Notes: generated by a model not told the origin, from the letters alone. A DNA stretch of 64,000 nucleotides from Kiritimatiellota bacterium (GCA_026398415.1 JAPLSY010000020.1:62001-126000), one strand, 5' to 3'; shown: positions 35,787-45,537, counted from the first letter of the stretch. Numbers and translations: made by a program.

Positions 35787-38087
35787 TCATGGCTTTGCCT
35801 GCGGGGCAAGATAAGTAACCGCAACTATAAAATCCTGCAGGACAACCGGTTTATCTTCGGTATAATATTTCATGTATTCCCAATACGCCTCGCCGGTCCC
35901 CGGCCCGGTCGCCGAACCGAATAGCAAACTGTTTTTGTTCCAGTCGGTATCAAGAATGTTTTCAACACCCTCCTTGCGGTCAAATGCGGCAGTCGTGAAT
36001 TTCCCGGCCCCGTCAAGTTTCAGTGTCCCATCCACATACACCCGGATATCCTTGCCCTTCAGCACGATCCGGTAGGTGTGCATGTCCTTGGTGGTATCCA
36101 GCGGGCAGGATATTTTTGCAAAATACAGATCGATCCGGTCTTTGCTCAATGTCAGGTATTCAGCCGCGGCCGAGTTGGCCACCCGGATGCAGACGCCCAG
36201 GGGGTCGTTACTGTCCACCACCCGTACCCGCGCCTCCACCACCGTCAACGCCTCCGGTAATATATGCCAGGGATACGCAAGGTTGATCATATCCGCCGTG
36301 TCGGTACCGCGGTCGGCAAGGAGCAGTTGGTTCCCTTGGATCTGCTCGATGCCATCAAAATTCATCAAACGTCGCCAGGGCAACTGCGCCGGATGGACCA
36401 ATACCTTGTCGCAGACGTACGCCATATCCCAATCTTTTATCTCCATGGCGCCCGGATTGCCCGAAAATTCCTTTCGCGGCGCAGCTCGTGCAGTGAGTTC
36501 AAACACATTGTCGCCGTTCTTTACATCGGCCGGCTCGATCCGGTAATCCAGGGATTCCCCGGATGCCTTGATGTTTTCCAGAAGCCGGCCGTTCATTTTT
36601 ACATCCACCCGGTTACCCTCCGCCATGCTTTTTACCCAGAGATGGCAGGTTATTTCCGGACGCAATTTCCTTTTCTCTGCGCCGGGAAAGTTCTCTGCCA
36701 TGACCAGGGTCATTTTTTGCGTCTGGTTGGACAGCAGGTATATCGGTTTCTCGACGCAGAGCGTAGGTGTATTACGGAATTTTTCGCCGCCTTTCACATA
36801 AGAACCGGCCGATGGCAACCCGTATCCCCGAGGCGACATGAAATAGACCTTGTTCTTGATCTGTAGTTCCTTCGGGTCGCCCAATTCCCGCCAGGCCGGA
36901 GCATTGGGATTGAAATAATTAAACATATAAATACCGTCAACGCCCGACTGCCACGCCTGCATTGCGTAGCCATGGTAAAATAAGGTGGTATTACGCTGAA
37001 AATCTTGCGGCCAACCTTTTGCCATTCCCGCCCGCACGCGCGAATCGCTCAAACCGGCGTACACGGGCACGTCGTATTTATGGCCCAAACGCACGCTGTA
37101 TTCCCACGGGTTCAACTGGAAAAGGCAGGTCACAGTCAGCATATCCACCAAACCTTCCGCCAGCCACTTTTCCATGTCCAGGCCAATCGCACGACAGTAC
37201 TCCACCGAATCCGGCACGCGGATGGACAAAAGGATCGGCTTGCCTTTCTTGATGCCCTCCGCTTGCGTCATCTTCCGGATCTGCCGCACCAGGTCGGTCA
37301 TCATGTCAAGCTCCGCCTGGCTTGCCTGACCGCCCCAAGCCACGCTTTTAAAAAATATTGCATCCCGAAAATAATCAAGTTCGATCCCGTCCACGTCGTA
37401 ATTCTGACAAACCTCTTCAAAATACTTGAACGCCAAATCACGCACCTCCGGCTGCGTATAGTCCATCGCAGTCCAGTTGCCGTACGGTGGTTTTTTAGCT
37501 TTGCTGCCTACCAGGTATTCCGGATGGTCCTTTTTCAGTTTTGGAAAGAAAAAGGGGCTATAATCTGTACGATACGAATCGTGCGGGTCGTTCATCCGGT
37601 AACTCCAGAATATCTCCAGGTTGTTCTTCCGGCAGAATTCCACCATCAACTGCAAAGGGTCGGTACCCAACGCGATAAGGTCCGAAAACGCGTTGTCACG
37701 CAGTTGCCCCTCGACGGGGAACTTTCGCGTCATAAATATCTCGCCGACTTTCGTCCGATGAATAAAATACCCAAAACTTTGCGCGGTGGAATAAAAAATC
37801 GTGTCCACCTGCGAGCCGAGCAAAGGCGTCGTCCGTTTCTTCAAGAATTCTTCAATCAAAGTCTTGGATTCGCCGGAAAACATGGCATCGTCGCCGTCGT
37901 TGTTGAAGATGATGCGGCGCTGTTTATGAGCCGCCGCCTTGCGCATTTCTTCAAGTTTCGCCGGTGTGACCACCGGTTTTTTCAAACCTTCCTCCGCCGC
38001 AGCCGCCGTTTTTTGAGAAACGCCACAAAACAAGGCAACAATAAAAATATAAAAAAATAGTCCGGCATGATTCGCGTGGCTTTTCAT
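35787..38087 (-). CDS. Secreted GHL10-like TIM-barrel protein with C-terminal lectin-like domain
   Basis: 766 residues. The N-terminus MKSHANHAGLFFYIFIVALF and a cleavage region near SQKTAAAA form a signal peptide. The barrel contains IFNNDGDDAMFSGES, EIFWSYRMNDPHDSYR, NYDVDGIELDYFRDA and GVDGIYMFNYFNPN, a pattern of glycosyl hydrolase-like family 10. The last 180 residues are beta-rich and concanavalin-like (VEARVRVVDSNDPLGV; RIVLKGKDIRVYVDGTLK). A close paralogue of the barrel lies at 39869-41539. Probably acts in the periplasm or outside on a polysaccharide; the bond cleaved is not known. Confidence 0.75.
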   Translation of the reverse strand: MKSHANHAGLFFYIFIVALFCGVSQKTAAAAEEGLKKPVVTPAKLEEMRKAAAHKQRRIIFNNDGDDAMFSGESKTLIEEFLKKRTTPLLGSQVDTIFYSTAQSFGYFIHRTKVGEIFMTRKFPVEGQLRDNAFSDLIALGTDPLQLMVEFCRKNNLEIFWSYRMNDPHDSYRTDYSPFFFPKLKKDHPEYLVGSKAKKPPYGNWTAMDYTQPEVRDLAFKYFEEVCQNYDVDGIELDYFRDAIFFKSVAWGGQASQAELDMMTDLVRQIRKMTQAEGIKKGKPILLSIRVPDSVEYCRAIGLDMEKWLAEGLVDMLTVTCLFQLNPWEYSVRLGHKYDVPVYAGLSDSRVRAGMAKGWPQDFQRNTTLFYHGYAMQAWQSGVDGIYMFNYFNPNAPAWRELGDPKELQIKNKVYFMSPRGYGLPSAGSYVKGGEKFRNTPTLCVEKPIYLLSNQTQKMTLVMAENFPGAEKRKLRPEITCHLWVKSMAEGNRVDVKMNGRLLENIKASGESLDYRIEPADVKNGDNVFELTARAAPRKEFSGNPGAMEIKDWDMAYVCDKVLVHPAQLPWRRLMNFDGIEQIQGNQLLLADRGTDTADMINLAYPWHILPEALTVVEARVRVVDSNDPLGVCIRVANSAAAEYLTLSKDRIDLYFAKISCPLDTTKDMHTYRIVLKGKDIRVYVDGTLKLDGAGKFTTAAFDRKEGVENILDTDWNKNSLLFGSATGPGTGEAYWEYMKYYTEDKPVVLQDFIVAVTYLAPQAKP

Positions 38088-38114
38088 TTTTGACCTCCCT
38101 GGTTCATCGTGTCT

Positions 38115-38144
38115 TTAAACAAAAGAGTTAATTGAAAAACTCTT
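38115..38144 (-). terminator. Weak stem-loop with T-rich tail after the beta-helix gene
   Basis: On the minus strand AAGAGTT (38138-38144) pairs with AACTCTT (38123-38129) and is followed by TTTGTTT. The stem is short and AT-rich, so it would be a weak intrinsic terminator. Confidence 0.3.
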
Positions 38145-38169
38145 GCGTTAAACTGTTGAAAACAGGGCG

Positions 38170-39594
38170 TTACTGAAATCCGAACACTGTGCCTGGACTG
38201 AGATACTCGTAGGCGCCGATATCAACGGTTTTGCGGAAATTATCAATGCGCCGATTGCCGTAAACATCCAGAGCGTTTTCCATCCAGGCCCGATTTGCCC
38301 CGGCATTGATGCAGGGCGAAGACGATTGCAAGCGGAAATCAGTAGTGGAAATCAACCGCGGATCGTTGGTGATGGTATTGACATCGGTGAGATTACCATA
38401 AGCATTATAAAATTTTGGCGAGGTGCAGCAGTTGCTAAATGTACTCACGGCGCCAACATTAGCAGTTATGAACCAATTCGAGTAAGTGTCTGCGCTGCTA
38501 TTGCCCCATATTATGGTGTTTTCGACCTTCGTGGCAACATTAGTCCTGCCGACATAGAGTCCACCCCAACTTACACTTACATAATTACTAACAATCGTGC
38601 AATTCTGAATTCTCGATAGAGCATCGTAAACAGCGACGCCGCCACCGTATCGCGCTATATTATTAGCAATCAAACAGTTTCTGAGCAAACCACCACCAAA
38701 TATACGAACGCCACCCCCTTCGTTCCATACTGTTGTATCACTTGCATTTCCCATGATAAAGGAGTTATGGCATTCCGCGCCATTATTCAATATTATTCCG
38801 GCACCGCTCGCTCCCCCCGACCCGCGATTGGATACAATCCAGCAATTGCTGATAATCGTTGACTCGCCACGAGCAGTTATCCCCCCTCCTTCTGTGCTCG
38901 CAGAATTGCCGGAGATTGTACAATTGGCAATCCGCCAATTTCCACTTCCACTAATGGTGATAATTCCACCACCAGATTTATATGCCGAATTACCGCTAAT
39001 TGTGCAGTTCCACACACCCCCGCTGTTGCCAGCATTCGGTCCCATATATATCCCACCCCCACCTAAAATAGAATAGGAAGCGGCATTCGTGCTTAACGCA
39101 TAGTTGCGCATGATAATGCAGTTTGTCACCATTCCATAATATATATAAATGGACCCGCCGTTGGCGGACAAGTTGGTCTCGGGTGAGGCCCACCCGTTCG
39201 TGAGCGTAAAGCCCGCTATGGTGGCCCAGTAATTGTTAAGCGTAAAATGCCGGTTGGTCGTGTTGGGATAGTTGCCGTCCAGGATCGTGTTGGTCGGGTC
39301 CATGATTCCGCCTGGCCCCCAACTCCGCACCGTGATGGGGTAGCTGACGGTTATTTGATTCGTGAGCCAATAGGTGGCATTGTTGGTCACATACACCGTG
39401 TCACCGCCGCGGGCGGCGGCGACGACTTCGATCAGGTTGGTGTGCGCCCATCCCCAGTTGGTCCACGGCGGGGTCGGCGACGGTTGCTGGCTCGACGTTA
39501 CCACGTAATAATTCGTCGCCGATGCCCAAGGCGTTGTCAGGACCAGCGTCAGCCCCAACCCGATCAACATCCGTTGCCAGTATTTTGTTTTCAT
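38170..39594 (-). CDS. Secreted right-handed beta-helix protein
   Basis: 474 residues. The signal peptide is MKTKYWQRMLIGLGLTLVLT, ending near PWASA. The body is a parallel beta-helix made of repeating NCTISGNSAYKSGGGI-, NCTIVSNYVSVSWGG- and NCIIMRNYAL-like rungs rich in asparagine, glycine and serine. The end, SSPCINAGANRAWMENALD and YGNRRI...DIGAYEY, is the closing motif of choice-of-anchor Q proteins. Such proteins are surface or extracellular; some beta-helices are pectate lyases or epimerases but no catalytic site is evident here. It is flanked by two GHL10-like secreted proteins on the same strand. Confidence 0.85.
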   Translation of the reverse strand: MKTKYWQRMLIGLGLTLVLTTPWASATNYYVVTSSQQPSPTPPWTNWGWAHTNLIEVVAAARGGDTVYVTNNATYWLTNQITVSYPITVRSWGPGGIMDPTNTILDGNYPNTTNRHFTLNNYWATIAGFTLTNGWASPETNLSANGGSIYIYYGMVTNCIIMRNYALSTNAASYSILGGGGIYMGPNAGNSGGVWNCTISGNSAYKSGGGIITISGSGNWRIANCTISGNSASTEGGGITARGESTIISNCWIVSNRGSGGASGAGIILNNGAECHNSFIMGNASDTTVWNEGGGVRIFGGGLLRNCLIANNIARYGGGVAVYDALSRIQNCTIVSNYVSVSWGGLYVGRTNVATKVENTIIWGNSSADTYSNWFITANVGAVSTFSNCCTSPKFYNAYGNLTDVNTITNDPRLISTTDFRLQSSSPCINAGANRAWMENALDVYGNRRIDNFRKTVDIGAYEYLSPGTVFGFQ

Positions 39595-39691
39595 CGTGCG
39601 TGCCTTCCTTGGCGCTTTGTTTTACGTTAACCAGAGCGCTGCATTCTAAGCCAACGTGGGGCATGCCCGCAACCCAAAGAATTTGCCCGCT

Positions 39692-39761
39692 AAACACGCG
39701 AAAGGAACGCTAAATTTAAAAGGAAAATATTTTCTTTTTTCGCGTCTTTTCGCGTGTTTTT
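39692..39761. repeat. Imperfect inverted repeat with CACGCGAAA ends
   Basis: AAACACGCGAAAGGAACGC near 39692-39710 pairs imperfectly with GCGTCTTTTCGCGTGTTTT (about 39742-39760); the inner spacer is AT-rich. The layout resembles the 15488-15598 element. Both fall in otherwise empty gaps (here 39595-39868). Confidence 0.5.
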
Positions 39762-39868
39762 CGCCATAGGCGGATCTGCCTCTGGAACGACGCGGGCAAT
39801 GTTCCGGTTTCTTTTCTTGTTTTTTATAGCGGTTCTGGTTGATTAGTAACTAATGTGAAAGCGGAAAC

Positions 39869-41539
39869 TCAATATCGGAACTGAAGCTCCGCGTAATTCC
39901 AGATGACCGGCGGGCTCTTGGCCGGGTCGCGCCGTTGCAGTTGGACCGTGATGCGGTTCGCTCCGGCGGCGATCTTCGCCACGTCCACCGTGACCGTGAC
40001 CTCGGTCCGATTGCCGCTCTTGGAAACTTGTACACCGGCGGGTGGCGGCGTGCCGCCAATACAGCACCCAAGCGCGAGGTCGCCAAACCGGACGTCCAAC
40101 TGGTCGCCCGGCAGGATATTCCGGAAAATCAACCGGAGAACGGTCGCGCGCAGCGCTGCCTTTTCCGGCGGGCTCGTCATTGCCGCGGGAACGAAGACGT
40201 CGATCCACTGCTCCTTGGCCGGCTCAATATTCTTCGGCAGCATCTCGATCTTCGGGACCGCCTTCCGTGGCATGTTTGCGCAGAAAGAGGCGTTCTGCGC
40301 GACAAACGTCTTGTCCTTCGCCGTAAAGTCCCACCAATTTTTGGTTGGCCCGAAAACGTTCGTCAGCAAGAGATCGGTTCGACCGTAATGGCCGTTGAAG
40401 ATATTCAGGCCGTCCACGCCCGCCTCGCGCTGGGTCATGGCCCAGCTGCGGAGTTGCGCCGGTGTCCATGCCTGGCTGACGGGGCTATTACAGCCCTTCT
40501 CCGGCTCGGTCCGTTCAGGAAGTCCAAGACCGATGTCAATGGTGCTGAACACCCGGCACTTGCCCGTCTCCCTGGCGGCACGCACAAAGTCGGATGGGGT
40601 CACCGAGAAGGGCGTGCACCCTTCGTCCGCCACCACGGCATCCACCAGCCCCTGGCGAATCCAGCCTTCCACATCTAGCCCGCAGTCGAGCGAGACCTCT
40701 TGGGTCATGGGTGTGTGGACCACCAGGTAGAGCTGTTTGCCGCGTTTCCGGCCATGCTCGTCAAGCATCTCCCGCAGTCTCATGACCAGGTCGGTCATGA
40801 GCGCGGCATTTTCGCGCTCCTTCCCGCGCGCAAAGAAAAAGCCATTGCGCATATAGTCCAACTCCACGCCGTCCACTAACCACCGGTCCACCACTTCGGT
40901 TATCTGGTTGTACCGGCGCTCGCGCACCGCCGCATGGGCAAAGTCCAGACAGTACTTTGTCCAACCCTGATCATCTTTGATCAGAAGCTCGGGATGCTCC
41001 CGCTTGAAGCGCGCCAAAGGCACGCCGTCATCCGGTGTCTTGGATGAGTAGTACAGGTCATGGGTATCGTTCATCCGAAACGAGGCCAGGACAACCAGTC
41101 CGGCCTTGTGCCCTTCTTCCACAAGCACAGTCAGCGGAAAGCGTTGCTCGCGCATCATTTGGTCACAATGCTCCTTGTCCTTCCGCTTATTCTCGTTTTT
41201 CAGCACTTCGCGCGAGTACTCATCGTCATACTGCCCAAAGCATTCGCTGTACTTGGAGTCATAGTTAACCAGATCTGTGCATCCCATGCCGTATGTCACG
41301 ACGGCCGCCCCAATGGCGCGGAATCGGTCAATGGCCTTCGTGCGGAATTCACCCGGCTCGGTCATCCATGCAGGCATGTCATAGACCGGCCCTCCATCCC
41401 AGTTCATGATCACGCGCCACTTCGCGATGTGCATAGCTGCATCCTCCGTTGTCTGCACCTTAAGGCGATCTCTTGAACCCATGCCATACGCCACCATGCC
41501 GCTCAGCGCGATCAATACAGCCAAGATTGATTTCAACAT
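39869..41539 (-). CDS. Secreted GHL10-like TIM-barrel protein
   Basis: 556 residues from the ATG at 41539, with AGGAGGGAATC just upstream; the frame is open further but unsupported. The signal peptide is MLKSILAVLIALSGMVAYGM. The barrel shares with the 35787 gene the landmarks SFRMNDTHDLYY, WLVDGVELDYMRNGFFF, GLDVEGWIRQGLVDAV and AGVDGLNIFNGHYG, so they are paralogues. The C-terminal lectin-like domain of the larger paralogue is replaced by a shorter beta domain (residues about 460-556). The E/D residues in VDGVELDYMR are the likely acids. Role: extracellular or periplasmic glycan hydrolysis, inferred. Confidence 0.75.
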   Translation of the reverse strand: MLKSILAVLIALSGMVAYGMGSRDRLKVQTTEDAAMHIAKWRVIMNWDGGPVYDMPAWMTEPGEFRTKAIDRFRAIGAAVVTYGMGCTDLVNYDSKYSECFGQYDDEYSREVLKNENKRKDKEHCDQMMREQRFPLTVLVEEGHKAGLVVLASFRMNDTHDLYYSSKTPDDGVPLARFKREHPELLIKDDQGWTKYCLDFAHAAVRERRYNQITEVVDRWLVDGVELDYMRNGFFFARGKERENAALMTDLVMRLREMLDEHGRKRGKQLYLVVHTPMTQEVSLDCGLDVEGWIRQGLVDAVVADEGCTPFSVTPSDFVRAARETGKCRVFSTIDIGLGLPERTEPEKGCNSPVSQAWTPAQLRSWAMTQREAGVDGLNIFNGHYGRTDLLLTNVFGPTKNWWDFTAKDKTFVAQNASFCANMPRKAVPKIEMLPKNIEPAKEQWIDVFVPAAMTSPPEKAALRATVLRLIFRNILPGDQLDVRFGDLALGCCIGGTPPPAGVQVSKSGNRTEVTVTVDVAKIAAGANRITVQLQRRDPAKSPPVIWNYAELQFRY

Positions 41540-41792
41540 GATTCCCTCCTGTTTTTGTTTTGCAGACCGCGCTTTGTTTTTCGAACAATACCGCCGGAAA
41601 CGTGGCACTCCATATCCAAGAAAAATAGCCTTTTTTTGCAATGGCTCGCCACGCACTCCCCGTTCCGCCGCATTTACCACAGACTTGACCTGCGTTGCCG
41701 CTACTACGGCATAGCAGGATACCCCGCGGCTTCCGCCGTCGCCCAAGGGCTATGGCGAGACAAGTGCCGTGGAGAGCTTCTCTTTTTTGGTC

Positions 41793-42806
41793 TTATTTCA
41801 GCCATCTTTCCAGCCAGCGGTACGCATATTCACGGGTATCATCCAGCATGCCGTGCCCGTCACCATGCATCAGCGTGCAAAAGCATTCTGGTTTGCCAAG
41901 CAGTTTGTAAACATGTTGTCCTTTCGCACAACACTGGAAAATGGCGGAAAAATAATAGTTACAATGGTCATTATACGAATCGATGTTAAATAAAGGCCTT
42001 GGCGCGTTGAGCGCAATCATATCTTGAACGTCACAAGGTATTTCTCCGTGATTTTTCAGGCAATGCGCCCTTATCTGGGGCTGAAGTTTCACGCTTACGT
42101 CATAGTAAGCCCTGATAATAGCCGTATCAAATCCCATGATCGGGACTGAAGCAAAAACGCGTTCGTCCAAGGCGGAGACATAATAGGCAGTCAGCCCCCC
42201 AAGCGAGGTGCCGATGATTCCGAATTTTTCAGGCCGGATATAATCAATCGTCTGGAGAACATCGAGCAGGCGCTGATGATCCCAAACCATTCGGCCGTTA
42301 AGCGACCAGCAAGGGTTATTCTTATAAAAATTCTTGGCGGACTCCTCATATCTGTGATCGATGTTTGCCGCACTGTTTTTGTCGCCCTGGGTGAGCAGTT
42401 CGCCGAACCCATACAGATCGGCAGAAACAGTGACAAAACCGCGCTCGGCCAGATCAATTGCGTAAGCGCGGTAAGCAAGGCCTTTGTGTTCTGTGCTGAG
42501 AACGTTATATTTGCCATTTTTAACATCAGACCCATGACAACATAATACGGCAGGAACCGGATGGGTCTTGTTCACTTTTTTGGGAAGCACAATGACCGCC
42601 AACCCGTTTTCTTCAGGCAACACCCGGTATCTGATTTTTAAATGATGTAATCCGTAATTTTCATATTCCTCGATTATTTCATACCACGGAGCGATTTTTA
42701 TATCCGGTGCTGTCCCCATTGAACGCATTACACGTTTATAGACTTTTCTACGTAATTCAGGCCAGTCTTCGGCGGTCATATCAGGCGTAACCACATCACG
42801 AAACAT
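41793..42806 (-). CDS. Alpha/beta hydrolase, acetyl xylan esterase or dienelactone hydrolase-like
   Basis: 337 residues, no signal peptide. The nucleophile elbow GTSLGG (S201) lies after KFGII, the oxyanion strand reads VPAVLCCHGSD (about 84-94), and the histidine is H318 in LMHGDGHGM. This fits the large serine-esterase group that includes sugar deacetylases. The glycan setting suggests removal of acetyl or feruloyl groups, but substrate cannot be derived. The 253-bp gap to the next upstream GHL10 gene (41540-41792) contains no recognisable gene. Confidence 0.75.
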   Translation of the reverse strand: MFRDVVTPDMTAEDWPELRRKVYKRVMRSMGTAPDIKIAPWYEIIEEYENYGLHHLKIRYRVLPEENGLAVIVLPKKVNKTHPVPAVLCCHGSDVKNGKYNVLSTEHKGLAYRAYAIDLAERGFVTVSADLYGFGELLTQGDKNSAANIDHRYEESAKNFYKNNPCWSLNGRMVWDHQRLLDVLQTIDYIRPEKFGIIGTSLGGLTAYYVSALDERVFASVPIMGFDTAIIRAYYDVSVKLQPQIRAHCLKNHGEIPCDVQDMIALNAPRPLFNIDSYNDHCNYYFSAIFQCCAKGQHVYKLLGKPECFCTLMHGDGHGMLDDTREYAYRWLERWLK

Positions 42807-42900
42807 AGCAACTCCTTTTATTTATCCCTGAATTCGCGTTCTCCGCACGCGCCACGGTGCTTGCCTGGGGCACAAGCAGCGGACGGCAAAATTATTTTCT

Positions 42901-42984
42901 TCATCTTTTCCCCAACAACCTTTCCGGAATATACATTTCCAAGGCCTCATAATCGCGCTGACGGATCATGGCAACTTTGCCTTC
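42901..42984 (-). pseudogene. 3' fragment of a second xylose isomerase gene
   Basis: In the minus frame ending at the TGA at 42901-42903 the sequence reads KVAMIRQRDYEALEMYIPE then RLLGKR. The C-terminus of the intact xylose isomerase at 44503 is KLKAMIAARNYEALELYIVN then QLLGK, plainly homologous. Only the last 27 or so codons survive; upstream of them the frame is lost next to the hairpin at 43003. It is a remnant of a lost paralogue. Confidence 0.75.
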
Positions 42985-43002
42985 ATAATCCCCCGCAAAA
43001 TC

Positions 43003-43033
43003 TGCTTATGTGCGTTGTATACGCACATAAGCA
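43003..43033. repeat. 13-bp perfect hairpin spanning a stop codon
   Basis: TGCTTATGTGCGT (43003-43015) and ACGCACATAAGCA (43021-43033) form a perfect stem around TGTAT. It includes the last codons and the TAA of the upstream propeller gene and directly abuts the xylose isomerase remnant. No T-tract follows, so it is more like a repeat or recombination junction than a terminator. Confidence 0.6.
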
Positions 43034-44481
43034 ATGCTCGCATAAGTATCAAGGACGGAGAATCCGATATGCCTCGGCAAGGAGGAGAGCTTTTTTATGA
43101 GCGCATTGCTCGTGCGACACTCACCGACTAACTGTCCATCGATAACCAGCCGATTGGTGCTACCGGCAACTTCCATCGCCCAATCATGCCAGGCAGAATC
43201 GCAGGCATGATTGGAACCGACATTGATCGGCAAGCTGAAAAGCCCATTTATGCACTCTTGGTAAAAGGTATGCTTGGCGTCATGCAACCAGAAACGCGCC
43301 AAGGTGTTCGTATCACCATAGCGTATGACCACTGACATCCGATGGGTAGCCCCGGCATAACATTGGATGCGTGATTCCATAAGGTAATGGTCTTGAACAT
43401 CCGGGATCTTGGCTACGAGCGGTGCCCGGTCTGTGCCATTATCGGTAATTTTAAGTGTTCCGCCCTCAACCATGCCATAGGGAGACTCCTTCCACCTTGA
43501 GAGCGGCGGCTGTTGCAAACGATTCGCCAGATCAGTAAAAGTCCCTTCAAAGGTAGCAACCCCCAGCGGCGTCTGGGCTCCCTGATACATCAAATAGACC
43601 TTCCCTTCCGCCTCGCAAATCGTGGCATCGGTTATATGCCCATACCAACCGGAGGTGGTACCGCCTTCCTCTTCCGGGACACCTTGTTCCCACGGCTGGG
43701 TAATGTTGAAATTAGGGCCGTTGCCGATCCGCCGCCAGTTCATCATGTCGTCGCTACACCGGCAGTCAATTCGCAACATGCCCCCGACGAGGAGCGAGTG
43801 CCAGGCATAATAACATTTGCCTATTTGGATCAAAAAAGGATCGCCGCCGTAGCCGTCTATGTTGACCGGGTTGCTTTTGTGTTTGCTCCAATGGACGCCG
43901 TCGCACGAACGGGCATACCCGAACGCACTCTTGACTTTCTCACCCGGCCACGGATCGCCGCGGGTGTAGAGCATTTGCCATGTGCCGTCATTGTCCACAA
44001 TAACCGCCATGTTGCTCAACCTTTTGCCCTCCCATTCCTGGTCGGCAGTCATGACCAATTGCTCGTCAGACCATTTGATTCCATCTTTCGAAACCCACCT
44101 GCGCATCGTGCTGGGGCCCTTTTTTGACTCTTCATCATCTATGCCGAAACAATAATACATTCCCTTATGCTCAAAAACATGCGGCCGCTTCACTTCGCAA
44201 TGAACCGGCCGCAGGACCGGGTTGGCCGGATGTTTGGTCCAGGCAAAACCATCCTTAGAAGTCGCGTATCCAAGTGCGCACAGGCGGTTGGAATCGGGCG
44301 GATACATCTGGGAAAACCACACATGAAAGAGCCCGTCACGATAAACCAGGTTCGGCTCGCAGATATAATCGCTCTCCGCCCAGGGCTGTGAACGTACTAT
44401 GACCGGATTACCCGTGTATTTTTTCCAGATACCATCGCTAAAGTCATCAAAAAACACACAAGGATAAGCTGCCGCGTTCAT
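43006..44481 (-). CDS. Beta-propeller glycosidase-like protein with C-terminal lectin-like domain (GH43/32 type)
   Basis: 491 residues, with GGAGGTATAG before the ATG. The N-terminal 300 residues form a five-blade propeller, with blade words such as GYATSKDGFAWTKHPANPVL, WVSKDGIKWSDEQL, YARSCDGVHWSKHKSNPV and CSDDMMNWRRIG. The last 170 residues are beta-rich (YLMESRIQCYAGATHRMSVV; LVIDGQLVGECR) and resemble a concanavalin-like GH43 module. No signal peptide. It follows xylA after 21 bp. Together with xylose isomerase this suggests action on a xylose- or arabinose-containing glycan, by inference. AT content is higher than in neighbouring genes. Confidence 0.75.
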   Translation of the reverse strand: MNAAAYPCVFFDDFSDGIWKKYTGNPVIVRSQPWAESDYICEPNLVYRDGLFHVWFSQMYPPDSNRLCALGYATSKDGFAWTKHPANPVLRPVHCEVKRPHVFEHKGMYYCFGIDDEESKKGPSTMRRWVSKDGIKWSDEQLVMTADQEWEGKRLSNMAVIVDNDGTWQMLYTRGDPWPGEKVKSAFGYARSCDGVHWSKHKSNPVNIDGYGGDPFLIQIGKCYYAWHSLLVGGMLRIDCRCSDDMMNWRRIGNGPNFNITQPWEQGVPEEEGGTTSGWYGHITDATICEAEGKVYLMYQGAQTPLGVATFEGTFTDLANRLQQPPLSRWKESPYGMVEGGTLKITDNGTDRAPLVAKIPDVQDHYLMESRIQCYAGATHRMSVVIRYGDTNTLARFWLHDAKHTFYQECINGLFSLPINVGSNHACDSAWHDWAMEVAGSTNRLVIDGQLVGECRTSNALIKKLSSLPRHIGFSVLDTYASIAYVRIQRT

Positions 44482-44502
44482 CTATACCTCCAGTACCGAT
44501 GC

Positions 44503-45537
44503 TCATTTTCCCAGCAGCTGGTTGACGATATACAGCTCCAAGGCCTCGTAATTGCGCGCGGCGATCATGGCCTTGAGTTTCGCTTCGCTTAAGCTTCGTG
44601 AAATTTCCAGGAGCCGCAGAAAAATGGTCCGGCTGTTGCTGAGGTGACAAGTCGCCACGGCATCCTTCTGTGTGCGCATAGCCTTGACATCCAGGCCGAC
44701 AAACTCGCCATGGGATCCATAATTATGGGCATCGAGAATCCGCACCTGGTTGAAGGCGCGGCGCAGATCCACCGCGCCAAAGGTTTTATCCTGGTCGAAT
44801 TTCAGGCCGTTCTGGTCGTTCAGGTGCACAGTCCACAACTTATCGAAGGACAGGGCGAAGCCCATTTCATCCGAGGGATCAAGCCCGGCCAGGATGGCGT
44901 GGGCGCTTTCGATATTGATGCCGACGCGCGCGGGGTCCAGGGAACGGTATCCCAGGGCCAGGGCATGGCCCGTCGTGGGAATATAGGTGTGATCCATGGG
45001 CTCATTGGGTTTCGGCTCGATGGCGATGCGGATGCTCCGGTCATGCGCCAGCATCGTATTGAGGGCGTCGAGTATCCGGTCGGTCGCCCAGACGCTGTCC
45101 TTGGCCTCGCGGATATAGGTCCCTTCGCGGGCCAGCCACAAGACCACCAGGTTAGTGCCCAGTGCATTGGCGATATCCACGCAGCGCTTGCTGCGTTCCA
45201 GGGCGTAGGCGCGACACTTGGGATCGTTGGACGTGTAACCGCCGTCAATCGTGCGCGGATCCTCCCAGAGACGAGGCGCCACGAATTCGGCCTTGAGGCC
45301 ATGCGCATCCAATGTGCGTTTTAAGGCGCCGGCCTTTTTGACGATTTGTTCCGGCGTGAGCCGGTTCATATCCGGCACCGCATCGTCATCATGGAACTGA
45401 ACGCCGTCGAATCCCAGTTGCTTATAGAGCGCCAGCTTGCGGTTAAAGGCGATGCTCTTGCGCACGGTCGGGCCGAACGGATCGGCGCCTTCATGAATGT
45501 TCCAGGGACCGAACGAGAACCTGAATTTTCCTGTCAT
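44503..45537 (-). CDS. Xylose isomerase family protein
   Basis: 344 residues. The catalytic FHDDD (H49 and the following aspartates), the lysine/glutamate motif EPKPNEP (E174, K176) and the C-terminal HLNDQNG and NYGSHGEF segments match XylA-type aldose isomerases, which convert xylose to xylulose using two divalent metals. The protein is shorter than Escherichia coli XylA (440) and resembles the short type. No signal peptide. It lies between two glycosidase-like genes on one strand. A fragment of a second gene of the same kind lies 1.5 kb downstream. Other aldose substrates are possible. Confidence 0.88.
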   Translation of the reverse strand: MTGKFRFSFGPWNIHEGADPFGPTVRKSIAFNRKLALYKQLGFDGVQFHDDDAVPDMNRLTPEQIVKKAGALKRTLDAHGLKAEFVAPRLWEDPRTIDGGYTSNDPKCRAYALERSKRCVDIANALGTNLVVLWLAREGTYIREAKDSVWATDRILDALNTMLAHDRSIRIAIEPKPNEPMDHTYIPTTGHALALGYRSLDPARVGINIESAHAILAGLDPSDEMGFALSFDKLWTVHLNDQNGLKFDQDKTFGAVDLRRAFNQVRILDAHNYGSHGEFVGLDVKAMRTQKDAVATCHLSNSRTIFLRLLEISRSLSEAKLKAMIAARNYEALELYIVNQLLGK

